Positions 34,801 to 44,784 of a DNA stretch of 64,000 bases are shown here, one piece after another (the stretch's first letter is position 1; each line of letters starts with the position of its first letter). The position numbers and the translations under genes were made by a program. The notes beneath the pieces were generated by a model. It was not told the origin of the DNA, ran no database searches, and saw only the letters and a list, made by a program, of their open reading frames with translations. The stretch lies in assembly GCA_934457415.1 (NCBI GenBank), contig CAKSHM010000009.1, forward strand, positions 1-64,000. Reading direction: 5' to 3'. Origin of the DNA: an uncultured Eubacteriales bacterium. Its GTDB lineage: Bacteria > Bacillota > Clostridia > Oscillospirales > Acutalibacteraceae.

Positions 34801-37800
34801 TTATTTAAAATAATTTACAGCCGAGCGGAACATTTTAATATCATAATTACCCGGAACATTCTTATAGAGATCGTGAGCGTATCTTTCCGAATGCCCCATT
34901 TTTCCGAACACCCTGCCGTCGGGAGAGGTTATACCCTCAATTGCATAATTTGACCCGTTCGGATTAAAACGGATATCATTTGTCGCCAAACCGTTTTCAT
35001 CAACATACTGTGTGGCTATCTGTCCGTTTTCGGCAAGTTGTTTTATCAGCTTGTCATCGGCTATAAATCTGCCTTCGCCGTGAGAGATCGGAACACTGTA
35101 TATATCGCCCACTTCGGCAGCCGACAGCCACGGCGATTTATTTGAGGCAATGCGAGTTCTCACAATTTTAGATTGGTGGCGGGCAATTATGTTGTATGTA
35201 AGAGTCGGGCAGTGTTCATCTGTATCAATTATCCTGCCGTAAGGTACAAGGCCTAACTTTATCAGTGCCTGAAAACCGTTGCATATACCGCACATAAGTC
35301 CGTCTCTGTTATTTAACAGCTCTGTAACCTGCTCTTTAACCGCGGCATTTCTGAAAAATGCGGTTATGAATTTACCGCTGCCGTCAGGCTCGTCTCCTCC
35401 TGAAAATCCGCCGGGGATAAACACCATTTGCGCGGTTTTGAGGCTGTTTGCGAATTTTTCAACGCTTTTTGCAACATTTTCGGCGGTAAGGTTGTTTATA
35501 ACGAATATTTCGGACTCGGCGCCCGCGTCATTCATTGCCTTTGCACTGTCATACTCGCAGTTTGTACCGGGGAAAACCGGAATTAACACTTTTGGCTTTG
35601 CGGTTTTTATTGCGGGAGAAACGCGCTTTTTCGCCTCATAAGAAAATGTTTGCATTTCGGTCTCAGGGTTTTGCTTATTGCAGCGGAAAACGCTTTCAAG
35701 CTTATTCTCGTAAATTCCGAGCAGTCTGTCAAGCTTTATTTCTTCTCCGTTATATGAAATTTTGCCATCCGCCGTTATTTCGCCGATTTGTACGGCATCT
35801 TCGATATCTTCGTTCACCTCAAGTAAAAAACCGCCGTAACAATAGCCGAAAATTTCAGATACAGACAAATTATCGTTATATTTAAAGCCTAACAAATTGC
35901 CGAAGCACATTTTCATCACTGCCTCTGCTATACCTCCGATTGATGGAGTGTAGCAGGCAACAGCTTTGCCCGAACGCAAAAGCGAGGTAACTCTTTTAAA
36001 AACATTTAAAAGAGAGTCGGTATCAGGCAGACCGTTCTCGGTATAATCCGGCTTAATTAAAACAACCTTATTACCATGCTTTTTAAATTCATTCGATACT
36101 ATGTTTTCGGTTTTATCGGTTGTAACTGCAAAGGAAACCAAAGTCGGGGGAACATCTAAATTTTCAAAGCTGCCGCTCATTGAATCTTTGCCGCCTATTG
36201 CCGCTGCTTTGAGCTCGGTTTGCGCCTTTAATGCGCCGAGCAGCGCCGCAAGCGGTTTGCCCCAGCGTTTTTCGTCTTTGTTAAGACGCTCAAAATATTC
36301 CTGCAGGGTTAAATAAACATCCTTATATTCAGCGCCTGTCGCAATAAGCTTTGAAACCGATTCTATAACCGCAAGGTAAGCGCCGTGATAGGGACTTTTC
36401 TCGGTAATAAACGGGTTGTATCCCCATGCCATAAGCGAGCAGTCGTCAGTATGTTTTTTCTCAACCGAGATTTTATGCACCATTGCCTGTATAGGCGTCA
36501 GCTGATTTTTACCGCCGAACGGCATAAGCACCGTTCCTGCTCCTATTGTAGAGTCAAACTGTTCGGAAAGTCCGCGTTTAGAGCAAATGTTCAGGTCATC
36601 CGCCAAGGCAAGATAATTATCTAAAAAGCTTCCTAAGACCTTTTTCTCATAAGGCTCGGGTCTTGCAACAAAAGCTTTTATATGCTTTGGGGCGCCGTTT
36701 GAATTTAAAAATTCACGGCTTAAATTAACGATTGCCCTGCCGTTCCAGTTCATTACAAGACGCGGCTTCTCGGTAACGGTTGCTACGGGTACTGCCTGTA
36801 AATTTTCACTCTCGGCAAGCTTTAAAAAGCTGTCGGCATCCTCGGGTGCTACTACAACTGCCATTCTCTCCTGTGATTCGCTTATTGCAAGCTCGGTGCC
36901 GTCAAGCCCTTCATACTTTTTCGGTACGGCATTAAGGTTTATTTCAAGACCGTCTGCCAATTCGCCTATCGCAACCGAAACACCGCCTGCACCGAAATCG
37001 TTACAGCGCTTTATCATACGGCTTGCCGCGGGGTTTCTGAAAAGTCTTTGCAGCTTTCTTTCCTCAGGCGCGTTGCCCTTTTGAACCTCTGCTCCGCAGC
37101 TTTCAAGTGATTTTTTGGTGTGTGATTTTGATGAGCCGGTAGCTCCGCCGCAGCCGTCGCGACCGGTTGAGCCTCCGATAAGAATTACGGTATCACCCGG
37201 GGCGGGTGTTACCCGCCTGACATTACAGGCGGGAGCCGCAGCTATAACCGCGCCTATTTCCATACGCTTTGCCGCGTACCCTTCGTGATAAATCTCGTCC
37301 ACAATTCCTGTAGCCAAGCCTATCTGATTGCCGTAGGATGAATAGCCGCCCGCCGCAGTGGTAACGATTTTTCTTTGCGGCAGCTTACCAGCCGGAGTTT
37401 CAGATACCTTTTTAAGAGGATCGGCGGCTCCCGTAATGCGCATAGCGCCGTAAACATAAGACCTGCCCGAAAGCGGGTCGCGTATCGCGCCGCCTATACA
37501 GGTTGCCGCCCCTCCGAAAGGCTCTATTTCGGTCGGGTGATTATGTGTTTCGTTTTTAAAGAGCAACAGCCAGTCTTCGTCCTTACCGTCAGCATTAACC
37601 TTGATTTTAACGGTGCAGGCATTTATTTCTTCGGATTCATCAAGCTTTTCAAGGTGTCCTTTTAGCTTTAAATATTTAACTGCAACGGTTGCAATATCCA
37701 TAAGGCAAACAGGCTTTGTTCTGCCAAGTTCTCTGCGAATTGCAATGTAATCGTTGTATGCGTTTTGCAGCAGCTCGTCCTCAAAAACAACACTGTCTAT

Positions 37801-38490
37801 ATGGGTTAAAAATGTAGTGTGTCGGCAGTGATCCGACCAATATGTATCAATCATTCTGATTTCGGTCATAGTGGGGTTGCGGCGCTCAGATTTAAAATAA
37901 TCCTGACAGAATTTAATATCATCCGTATCCATCGCAAGACCGTATTTACTTACAAGATCGGCAAGTCCGTTGTTATCAAGCTCAGTAAACCCGTCAACAG
38001 TTGCAACATTAGACGGAGTTTCATATTTTACCGCAAGTGTTTCCGGTTTTTCAAGCGCCGCCTCACGAGCCTCTACGGGATTTATAACATACTTTTTGAT
38101 AGTTTTCAGATCTTTTGCGGAAATATCGCCGTAAAGCATATAAACCTTAGCTGTGCGTATAAGCGGTCTGTCGCCTTTTGATATAAGCTGAATGCACTGT
38201 GCGGCTGAGTCTGCACGCTGATCAAACTGACCGGGAAGATATTCTGCCGCAAAAACCGTGCAACCGTCGTTTTCAATCTCTGAATAAGTATTATCAAGCT
38301 GCGGTTCTGAAAAAACGGTTTTTACCGCGTAATCAAAAATTTCCTTTGTTATATTTTCCGCGTCATAGCGATTCATTATACGAAGCGAAACAACACTTTT
38401 TATCTGTAAAAGGGTATTTATATCGGTAAGCAAAGCGTCTGCCTCTGCGGCAAACTCTTTTTTCTTTTCTGTAAAAATGCGGTATACCAT
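34801..38490 (-). CDS. purL: Phosphoribosylformylglycinamidine synthase, single-chain form
   Basis: 1229 residues, the long fused PurL in which synthase and glutaminase domains are one protein. FGAM-synthase motifs: IDTYWSDHCRHTTF (~204-217) and FKNETHNHPTEIEPFGGAAT (~294-313). The C-terminal glutaminase starts near residue 965 (KPKVLIPVFPGTNCEYDSAK) with the Cys nucleophile in CGICNGFQALIKLG and the catalytic His in SHGEGRF. It converts FGAR, glutamine and ATP to FGAM in purine synthesis. Many Firmicutes use separate PurS/Q/L instead. Last gene of the pur operon; 1 nt after purD. Confidence 0.97.
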   Translation of the reverse strand: MVYRIFTEKKKEFAAEADALLTDINTLLQIKSVVSLRIMNRYDAENITKEIFDYAVKTVFSEPQLDNTYSEIENDGCTVFAAEYLPGQFDQRADSAAQCIQLISKGDRPLIRTAKVYMLYGDISAKDLKTIKKYVINPVEAREAALEKPETLAVKYETPSNVATVDGFTELDNNGLADLVSKYGLAMDTDDIKFCQDYFKSERRNPTMTEIRMIDTYWSDHCRHTTFLTHIDSVVFEDELLQNAYNDYIAIRRELGRTKPVCLMDIATVAVKYLKLKGHLEKLDESEEINACTVKIKVNADGKDEDWLLLFKNETHNHPTEIEPFGGAATCIGGAIRDPLSGRSYVYGAMRITGAADPLKKVSETPAGKLPQRKIVTTAAGGYSSYGNQIGLATGIVDEIYHEGYAAKRMEIGAVIAAAPACNVRRVTPAPGDTVILIGGSTGRDGCGGATGSSKSHTKKSLESCGAEVQKGNAPEERKLQRLFRNPAASRMIKRCNDFGAGGVSVAIGELADGLEINLNAVPKKYEGLDGTELAISESQERMAVVVAPEDADSFLKLAESENLQAVPVATVTEKPRLVMNWNGRAIVNLSREFLNSNGAPKHIKAFVARPEPYEKKVLGSFLDNYLALADDLNICSKRGLSEQFDSTIGAGTVLMPFGGKNQLTPIQAMVHKISVEKKHTDDCSLMAWGYNPFITEKSPYHGAYLAVIESVSKLIATGAEYKDVYLTLQEYFERLNKDEKRWGKPLAALLGALKAQTELKAAAIGGKDSMSGSFENLDVPPTLVSFAVTTDKTENIVSNEFKKHGNKVVLIKPDYTENGLPDTDSLLNVFKRVTSLLRSGKAVACYTPSIGGIAEAVMKMCFGNLLGFKYNDNLSVSEIFGYCYGGFLLEVNEDIEDAVQIGEITADGKISYNGEEIKLDRLLGIYENKLESVFRCNKQNPETEMQTFSYEAKKRVSPAIKTAKPKVLIPVFPGTNCEYDSAKAMNDAGAESEIFVINNLTAENVAKSVEKFANSLKTAQMVFIPGGFSGGDEPDGSGKFITAFFRNAAVKEQVTELLNNRDGLMCGICNGFQALIKLGLVPYGRIIDTDEHCPTLTYNIIARHQSKIVRTRIASNKSPWLSAAEVGDIYSVPISHGEGRFIADDKLIKQLAENGQIATQYVDENGLATNDIRFNPNGSNYAIEGITSPDGRVFGKMGHSERYAHDLYKNVPGNYDIKMFRSAVNYFK

Positions 38491-38491
38491 T

Positions 38492-39763
38492 TCAGTTTTC
38501 CTTTCCGGCTTTAAGTGCCTTTAAGCCTATATCCCTGCGGTAAAATGCGTTTGTAAATGAAATTTTTCTTACCTTTTCATACACATCGCAAAGCGATTCT
38601 TTAAGCGTAGGCGCAGTTGCGGTGACGCCTAACACCCTGCCGCCTGAGGTCACAAGCTTACCTTCCTTTATTTTTGCGCCTGCAACAAAAACGCTTTGCC
38701 GAACGCTTTCATCCATTTTGATTTCAAAGCCTTTTTTGTAAGACACGGGATATCCGCCCGATGCCATTATAACGCAGGCGGCAAAGCCGCTTTTAAAACG
38801 CACATCCGTATCCTTAAGCGTTCCGTTTGTTACGGCGCGCATAATCGTGAACAGGTCACTTTCAAGCAGCGGCAATACTACCTGTGTTTCGGGGTCGCCG
38901 AAACGGCAGTTATATTCTATTACCTTAGGTCCGTCGGATGTTAGCATAAGACCGAAATAAAGGCAGCCTTTAAAGGTGCGCCCTTCCGCATTCATAGCGT
39001 TTAAAGTGGGTATAAATATTTTTTCCATGCAAAGCTTTGCTGTTTCGGGAGTGTAATAAGGGTTCGGCGCTATGGTTCCCATACCGCCGGTGTTAAGCCC
39101 TTTATCTCCGTCAAGCGCCCGTTTGTGATCCATTGAGGAGACCATGGGAACTATTGTTTTTCCGTCTGTGAATGAAAGCACGGAGACTTCGGGACCTGTC
39201 AAAAATTCTTCTATTACAATTTTTTCTCCGCTTTTTCCGAATACTTTGTCCTCCATAATTTCACGAACGGCGCGCTTTGCTTCTTCACGCGTTTCGGCAA
39301 TGATCACGCCTTTGCCGAGTGCCAGACCGTCCGCTTTTATAACCGCGGGCAGCGGCGCCGTTTCAAGATATAAAAGCGCGCTTTTTGCATTGTCAAAAAC
39401 TTCATAGGCAGCAGAGGGGATACCGTATTTTTTCATTAAATTTTTTGAAAAGACCTTGCTGCCCTCAATAATTGCCGCTTTCTTATCGGGTCCGAAACAG
39501 GGGATACCGGCCTTTGTAAGCTCGTCCACCGAGCCGAGACACAGCGGGTCATCCGGCGCAACGACAGCATAATCAATTTTATTCTCGGTTGCAAATTTTA
39601 CCTGCCCCGCTATATCGGTAGCGCCGATATTAACACAAACCGCGTCTTCGGCAATTCCGCCGTTACCGGGCAGTGCGTAAAGCTCGGTTATTTCTTTACT
39701 TTTCTTAAGCTTTTTAATAATGGCGTGTTCTCTTCCGCCTCCGCCTATTACCATTACCTTCAT
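38492..39763 (-). CDS. purD: Phosphoribosylamine-glycine ligase
   Basis: 423 residues, ATP-grasp fold. N-terminal VMVIGGGGREHAIIKKL, central LPAVIKADGLALGKGV (~135-150), KALDGDKGLNTGGMG (~211-225) and the family signature EYNCRFGDPETQ (~287-298). It joins phosphoribosylamine and glycine to GAR, step 2 of purine synthesis. ATG 39763 follows aaggag. It lies 15 nt after the AICAR transformylase gene. Confidence 0.97.
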   Translation of the reverse strand: MKVMVIGGGGREHAIIKKLKKSKEITELYALPGNGGIAEDAVCVNIGATDIAGQVKFATENKIDYAVVAPDDPLCLGSVDELTKAGIPCFGPDKKAAIIEGSKVFSKNLMKKYGIPSAAYEVFDNAKSALLYLETAPLPAVIKADGLALGKGVIIAETREEAKRAVREIMEDKVFGKSGEKIVIEEFLTGPEVSVLSFTDGKTIVPMVSSMDHKRALDGDKGLNTGGMGTIAPNPYYTPETAKLCMEKIFIPTLNAMNAEGRTFKGCLYFGLMLTSDGPKVIEYNCRFGDPETQVVLPLLESDLFTIMRAVTNGTLKDTDVRFKSGFAACVIMASGGYPVSYKKGFEIKMDESVRQSVFVAGAKIKEGKLVTSGGRVLGVTATAPTLKESLCDVYEKVRKISFTNAFYRRDIGLKALKAGKEN

Positions 39764-39778
39764 TTGAAAAACTCCTTA

Positions 39779-40963
39779 TCAGTGGTGAAAAAGCCTCATA
39801 CCGGTAAATGCCATTGCAATGCCGTATTTATTGCAGCAATCAATTACAATATCGTCGCGTATCGAACCGCCCGGCTCGGCAATATACGAAACACCGCTTT
39901 TATACGCCCGCTCTATATTATCGTCAAACGGGAAAAATGCGTCAGAACCCAAGGACACACCGGATATACCCGATAAATAATTCTTGATTTCCTCATCTGT
40001 CAGCGGTTCGGGGCGAGTCTTAAAGTATTTTTGCCAAATACCCTCGGCGCAAACATCTTCTTCGTTGCGGTTTATAAAGCCGTCAATAATATTATCGCGG
40101 TCCGGTCGTCTTATATCATCTTTAAACGGCAGTTCAAGCACGCGGTCATACTGCCGCAAAAACCATGTATCTGCTTTAGAACCTGCAAGACGGGTGCAAT
40201 GTACACGCGACTGCTGCCCTGCGCCTACACCGATCGCCTGTCCGTCGAAGGCAAAGCAAACGGAATTTGACTGGGTATATTTCAGTGTTATTAACGAAAT
40301 GATAAGGTCACGGCGGGCATTTTCGGGTATTTTTTTATTTTCAGTTACAATATTCTTAAATAATGAATCGTCAATTTTAAAATTGTTTCTGCCCTGTTCA
40401 AATGTTATGCCGAAGACCTGCTTTATCTCTGTCGGCTGAGGTGTATAGTTTGGGTCTATTTCAACGATATTATAGCTGCCTTTGCGTTTTGATTTTAATA
40501 TTTCCAGAGCCTCAGGTTCATATCCGGGAGCTATAACGCCGTCTGACACCTCGCGTTTTATAAGCTCTGCGGTTTTTTTATCACACACATCCGAAAGCGC
40601 CGCCCAATCACCGAACGAACACATACGGTCGGTTCCTCTTGCCCTTGCGTACGCACAGGCTAAGGGAGAGTCGTCAAGCCCCTCTATATCTTCTGCAAAG
40701 CAAGCCTTTTTAAGCTTATCAGAGAGCGGAATACCGACAGCGGCGCTTGTGGGGCTTACATGCTTAAACGAAGTAACGGCAGGCAGTCCCAATGCCTCTT
40801 TAAGCTCTTTTACAAGCTGCCAGGAATTAAAAGCGTCCAGAAAATTTATGTAACCGGGCTTACCGTTAAGAATTTTAACAGGCAGGTCCGTTCCGTTTTC
40901 CATAAATATTTTAGCGGGCTTTTGATTTGGATTGCAGCCGTATTTAAGTTCAAATACTTTCAT
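39779..40963 (-). CDS. AICAR transformylase, stand-alone (PurH C-terminal type)
   Basis: 394 residues covering only the transformylase half of PurH: LKYGCNPNQKPAKI at the start, SFKHVSPTSAAVG (~65-77, with the catalytic Lys-His pair), VGAGQQSRVHCTRLAGSKAD (~249-268) and SLGSDAFFPFDDNIERAYKS near the end. It formylates AICAR to FAICAR using 10-formyl-tetrahydrofolate. No IMP cyclohydrolase (MGS-like) domain is attached; that step is supplied by the upstream gene, with which it overlaps by 4 nt (ATGA). This division of labour is seen in some Clostridia and archaea rather than the common bifunctional PurH. Confidence 0.93.
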   Translation of the reverse strand: MKVFELKYGCNPNQKPAKIFMENGTDLPVKILNGKPGYINFLDAFNSWQLVKELKEALGLPAVTSFKHVSPTSAAVGIPLSDKLKKACFAEDIEGLDDSPLACAYARARGTDRMCSFGDWAALSDVCDKKTAELIKREVSDGVIAPGYEPEALEILKSKRKGSYNIVEIDPNYTPQPTEIKQVFGITFEQGRNNFKIDDSLFKNIVTENKKIPENARRDLIISLITLKYTQSNSVCFAFDGQAIGVGAGQQSRVHCTRLAGSKADTWFLRQYDRVLELPFKDDIRRPDRDNIIDGFINRNEEDVCAEGIWQKYFKTRPEPLTDEEIKNYLSGISGVSLGSDAFFPFDDNIERAYKSGVSYIAEPGGSIRDDIVIDCCNKYGIAMAFTGMRLFHH

Positions 40964-41688
40964 TTTTTCTCAGCTCCGTTTTTGTTGATTATTTTATCGC
41001 AGTATTCGCCGTTTGCAATATTTGTATAGCGCACATAAAGTGAAATTTTGTTATCCGTATTAAGACTTGTCCAAATTTCATTTGAGAAATCTTCGATACT
41101 GTCTTTAATATTAACCCTGTGCGGCTCGCCTGTAAATGCAGGCAGCGGGTCACCGTTGCAATTATATGTATGAATAAAATGTCCGAGACCCCCGACCGAC
41201 GGATAAGAATAAGTATAACGGCAGCAGTCTGACCCTTTTTCATCTATGCTTTTAAGTATGCTCATATCGTATCGAAATCCGTTTTCAAAATAAAGAATGC
41301 CGCTTATCCTCGGGGTGAAATTCGGAAAATCGGGTTCGAATTCACGGGTTCTCAGAGCCTCGCAAAAGCTTTTGCCGCTTTTCATCAAATTATATGCTGT
41401 GTCGGTCTGGTCGCCGTTAGTAACAATAAGGCTGTTTTCCGTTTTTCGGACGGCATTGTAAATTATAAGCGAGGGATCGCTGAGCTTCAAAGCATCAAAA
41501 GGCTCGGTTTTAACAGTTTCGCCGTTTTTCACAAACACGCGGTTTCGGCTGTTTTGGCTTCTGCCCATAATGAAATATGCGCACACCGCAAATTTTTTAT
41601 CGGGTGAAGTTCCTATTACTATTCCGCGCCCCGCATATTCATTGTTTTTAAGAATTTCGGATATATTTTTCGTTTTATACACATTCAT
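40960..41688 (-). CDS. purO: IMP cyclohydrolase, archaeal PurO type
   Basis: 242 residues resembling the archaeal-type IMP cyclohydrolase family: GRGIVIGTSPDKKFAVCAYF, then IMGRSQNSRNRVF (~40-52) and YPSVGGLGHFIHTYN. It closes FAICAR to IMP, the last step. The start overlaps purN by 14 nt and the stop overlaps the transformylase start, so the two halves of the PurH function are made from adjacent coupled genes. Family assignment is from motif memory. Confidence 0.82.
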   Translation of the reverse strand: MNVYKTKNISEILKNNEYAGRGIVIGTSPDKKFAVCAYFIMGRSQNSRNRVFVKNGETVKTEPFDALKLSDPSLIIYNAVRKTENSLIVTNGDQTDTAYNLMKSGKSFCEALRTREFEPDFPNFTPRISGILYFENGFRYDMSILKSIDEKGSDCCRYTYSYPSVGGLGHFIHTYNCNGDPLPAFTGEPHRVNIKDSIEDFSNEIWTSLNTDNKISLYVRYTNIANGEYCDKIINKNGAEKK

Positions 41689-42298
41689 TCGGTTTTTCCT
41701 CCTTGATTTTCCGGCAAACCTTTTCGGCGGAAGCAGGCAATATTATCCACTCGGCGTTTTCCATAACGCGCTTCTGCAGAACTTCGGGTGTGTCGCCTTC
41801 TTCAACATTGATCGCCTTTTGCATTATAATTCTGCCGCCATCGGGTATTTCATTGACAAAATGCACCGTGGCGCCCGTTACCTTAACACCGTAATCAAGC
41901 GCAGCTTTATGAACTCTAAGCCCGTAAAAGCCCTCTCCGCAAAACGAAGGTATAAGCGACGGATGTACATTTATTATTCTGTCTGGGTAGTGTTTCACAA
42001 AGTCAGCGCTTAAAATGCTCATAAATCCCGCAAGCACAATAACTTCAATATTTTCTTTTTCAAGCGCGCTTAAAAGCTTTTTTTCAAACTCCTCCTGAGA
42101 AACACCTTTCCTTTCGCAAACCGCAGTTTTAATCCCTGCCGTCTGCGCTCTTTCGAGAGCGAGGGCATTTTTATTGCTTGAAACAACCAGTCTGATCGTG
42201 CCGCTTTTCAGAATTCCGCTTTTTTCCGCATTTATAAGTGCCTGCAGATTTGTTCCGCCGCCCGACACAAAAATGGCAATATACACTTTCTTATTCAA
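41675..42298 (-). CDS. purN: Phosphoribosylglycinamide formyltransferase
   Basis: 207 residues. IAIFVSGGGTNLQALI at the N-terminus, the catalytic block IINVHPSLIPSFCGEGFYG (~108-126) and GVKVTGATVHFVNEIPDGG with the active-site Asp (~136-154). It transfers the formyl group of 10-formyl-THF to GAR. TTG start at 42298 overlaps the purM stop by 8 nt. Confidence 0.96.
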   Translation of the reverse strand: MNKKVYIAIFVSGGGTNLQALINAEKSGILKSGTIRLVVSSNKNALALERAQTAGIKTAVCERKGVSQEEFEKKLLSALEKENIEVIVLAGFMSILSADFVKHYPDRIINVHPSLIPSFCGEGFYGLRVHKAALDYGVKVTGATVHFVNEIPDGGRIIMQKAINVEEGDTPEVLQKRVMENAEWIILPASAEKVCRKIKEEKPNECV

Positions 42299-43331
42299 TT
42301 ACAACACCCTCGTCGGATTTAATAACATTTCCGATAATATAAGCGTCTTCACCTTTTTCTTTAAGGATTTTGATTGCTTTTTTTGCGTCTTTTTCCGCTA
42401 CGGTAACGCTCATTCCGACGCCCATATTAAAGGTGTTGAACATATCACGCTCGGGGATATTACCTTTTTCTTTAATAAGATTAAATATCGGCGGAATTTT
42501 AAGCGCTGATTTATCAACTTTAACCGAAAATCCCTCAGGTAATGCGCGGGGAATATTCTCATAAAATCCGCCGCCTGTTATATGCGATACTGCTTTTACG
42601 TTTACTTTCGCGAAAAGCGCAAGCATGGATTTAACATATATTTTTGTAGGCTCCAAAAGAGTATCGCCGAGCGTTCTTCCGTTAAGTTCTTTCAGCGGAG
42701 ATGTAAGATCGCAGTTTTCAATGTCAAAAACCCGTCTTACAAGAGAAAATCCGTTTGAATGAACACCGGATGACGCAATCGCAATTACCGTGTCGCCCTC
42801 TTTAACCGTATTTTTATCAAGCATTTCAGCTTTGTCAACAATTCCGGTGCAATAGCCTGCAAGGTCGTAGTCATTCGGGGACATAAGACCCGGATGTTCG
42901 GCGGTTTCGCCGCCGATAAGCGCGCATCCGGCCAATATGCAGCCTTCAGCTACACCGCTTACTATTGCTGCTGTTTTTTCGGGGTAATTTTTGCCGCAGG
43001 CGATATAATCAAGAAAGAAAAGCGGTCTCGCTCCGCAACAGATTATGTCGTTCACACACATTGCGACACAGTCTATGCCGATTGTGCTATGTTTATCAAG
43101 CAGTATGGCAAGCTTTATTTTTGTGCCGACACCGTCGGTCCCCGAAACCAAAACAGGTTCTTTTATTCCCTTAAGGTCAAGGCTGAAGCAACCGCCGAAA
43201 CCGCCTATATCGTCAAGACACCCTGCTGTTTTTGTTCTCGCAATATGATTTTTCATAAGTTCCACCGACTTATAGCCTGCAGTTATATCAACGCCGGCGG
43301 CGGCATAAGATTTTGACTGTGAATTATTCAT
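42291..43331 (-). CDS. purM: Phosphoribosylformylglycinamidine cyclo-ligase
   Basis: 346 residues from ATG 43331, preceded by aaggag; a start at 43367 would lie deeper inside purF without a ribosome site. Motifs: YAAAGVDITAGYKSVELMK, LVSGTDGVGTKIKLA (~58-72), ALIGGETAEHPGLM and ITGGGFYENIPRALP. It closes FGAM to AIR with ATP. It overlaps purF by 8 nt. Confidence 0.97.
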   Translation of the reverse strand: MNNSQSKSYAAAGVDITAGYKSVELMKNHIARTKTAGCLDDIGGFGGCFSLDLKGIKEPVLVSGTDGVGTKIKLAILLDKHSTIGIDCVAMCVNDIICCGARPLFFLDYIACGKNYPEKTAAIVSGVAEGCILAGCALIGGETAEHPGLMSPNDYDLAGYCTGIVDKAEMLDKNTVKEGDTVIAIASSGVHSNGFSLVRRVFDIENCDLTSPLKELNGRTLGDTLLEPTKIYVKSMLALFAKVNVKAVSHITGGGFYENIPRALPEGFSVKVDKSALKIPPIFNLIKEKGNIPERDMFNTFNMGVGMSVTVAEKDAKKAIKILKEKGEDAYIIGNVIKSDEGVVIE

Positions 43332-44769
43332 TGCCGTTCTCCTTTTTTTCGGAAATCTTGGTTTCAAACCTGTTTTTCATAGGCGCCGAAGGTATTGCTG
43401 TCGGGTAATTTCCGTCGAAACATGCGGTGCAGTAACCTGTGCCGTGAACGCCCTTTGCGATTTTTTTCACACTTTCAATGCTTAAGTATCCAAGCGAATC
43501 AACGCCGATAAGCTTTGCTATTTCATCAATGGAGTGTTTGCAGGCTATCAGGTTTTCTCTGGAGTCGATGTCCGTTCCGTAATAACATGGGTTCAGAAAT
43601 GGCGGGGCGGATACACGCATATGTATTTCCTTGGCTCCCGCCTCGCGTAAAAGCTTTATTATTCTGGCACTTGTGGTGCCTCGGACTATGGAATCGTCTA
43701 TCATAACGATTCGCTTTCCTTTTGCAACTTCAACTATTGGGTTAAGTTTTATTTTAACTTTATCCTCGCGGCTTTTTTGCCCGGGAGCTATAAAAGTTCT
43801 GCCGATGTATTTATTTTTGATAAATCCGATCTCATACGGTATTCCGGATTGCTTTGAATATCCTAAAGCCGCGTCCAGCCCCGAATCGGGAACTCCTATT
43901 ACCACATCGGCCTGCACGGGGTGCTCAAGCGCTAAAAATGCTCCTGCTCTTTGCCGTGCAATGTGAACGGAACACCCGTCTATTACCGAATCCGGGCGTG
44001 CGAAATAAATGTATTCAAAAACGCAAAGCGAACAGGGAGATTTTTTGCAGTGGTCCTCAATCGACCTGACACCGTTTCTGTCGAACACAACGATTTCTCC
44101 GGGTTTTATGTCTCTGACAAATTCGGCGCCCACCGCGTCAAGAGCGCAGCTTTCCGAAGCTACTATGTATCTTCCGTCCTGCGTTTTGCCGTAACAAAGC
44201 GGACGGAATCCGTTTTCATCACGCACGGCAATAAGCTTTGATGGCGACATTACAACAAGCGAATAGGCACCCTTGATCCGGTTCATTGCGGCGTTTACAG
44301 CCTGCTCTATCGAGGGGGCTGTAAGGCGTTCTTTTGTTATAATATAAGATATTACTTCCGTGTCGCTTGTGGTGTGGAAAATTGATCCTTCAAGCTCTAA
44401 CTGCCGCCTAAGCTCACCTGAATTTACAAGATTTCCGTTGTGCGCCAGCGCCATTTTTCCTTTTATGTGATTTACCACTATGGGCTGTGCGTTACTGCGG
44501 TCATTCGAACCGGTAGTACCGTATCGCACATGACCTACCGCAATATTGCCTTCGCCCAGTCTTTGTATTATTTCGGGTGTGAAAACATCATTTACGAGCC
44601 CCGTGTCTTTATAATCCTTAAAAACACCGTCGTTGTTTACCACGATTCCGCATGATTCCTGACCGCGGTGCTGAAGGGCGAACAGGCCGTAATATACCGT
44701 GCTTGCAACGTCGCTTGCTTCTGCGGAATACACTCCGAACACTCCGCATTCTTCTCTTAAACTGCTCAT
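43324..44769 (-). CDS. purF: Amidophosphoribosyltransferase
   Basis: 481 residues. A short propeptide (MSSLREE) precedes Cys8, the N-terminal nucleophile of the glutaminase domain (CGVFGVYS). The PRPP site is IVMIDDSIVRGTTSARII (~355-372). Further Cys at ~393 and in the C-terminal region (ACKHSI, TGYCTACFDG) fit the 4Fe-4S-cluster Bacillus-type enzyme. It makes phosphoribosylamine, the committed step, and is the usual target of feedback by AMP/GMP. Clear ggagg before ATG 44769. Confidence 0.97.
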   Translation of the reverse strand: MSSLREECGVFGVYSAEASDVASTVYYGLFALQHRGQESCGIVVNNDGVFKDYKDTGLVNDVFTPEIIQRLGEGNIAVGHVRYGTTGSNDRSNAQPIVVNHIKGKMALAHNGNLVNSGELRRQLELEGSIFHTTSDTEVISYIITKERLTAPSIEQAVNAAMNRIKGAYSLVVMSPSKLIAVRDENGFRPLCYGKTQDGRYIVASESCALDAVGAEFVRDIKPGEIVVFDRNGVRSIEDHCKKSPCSLCVFEYIYFARPDSVIDGCSVHIARQRAGAFLALEHPVQADVVIGVPDSGLDAALGYSKQSGIPYEIGFIKNKYIGRTFIAPGQKSREDKVKIKLNPIVEVAKGKRIVMIDDSIVRGTTSARIIKLLREAGAKEIHMRVSAPPFLNPCYYGTDIDSRENLIACKHSIDEIAKLIGVDSLGYLSIESVKKIAKGVHGTGYCTACFDGNYPTAIPSAPMKNRFETKISEKKENGNE

Positions 44770-44784
44770 TTAAGCCTCCAAATA

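Noticed and set aside
42894..43316. 140-residue plus-strand frame in the pur operon
   Set aside because: Antisense to purM, which carries all family motifs; a shadow caused by GC-biased third positions.
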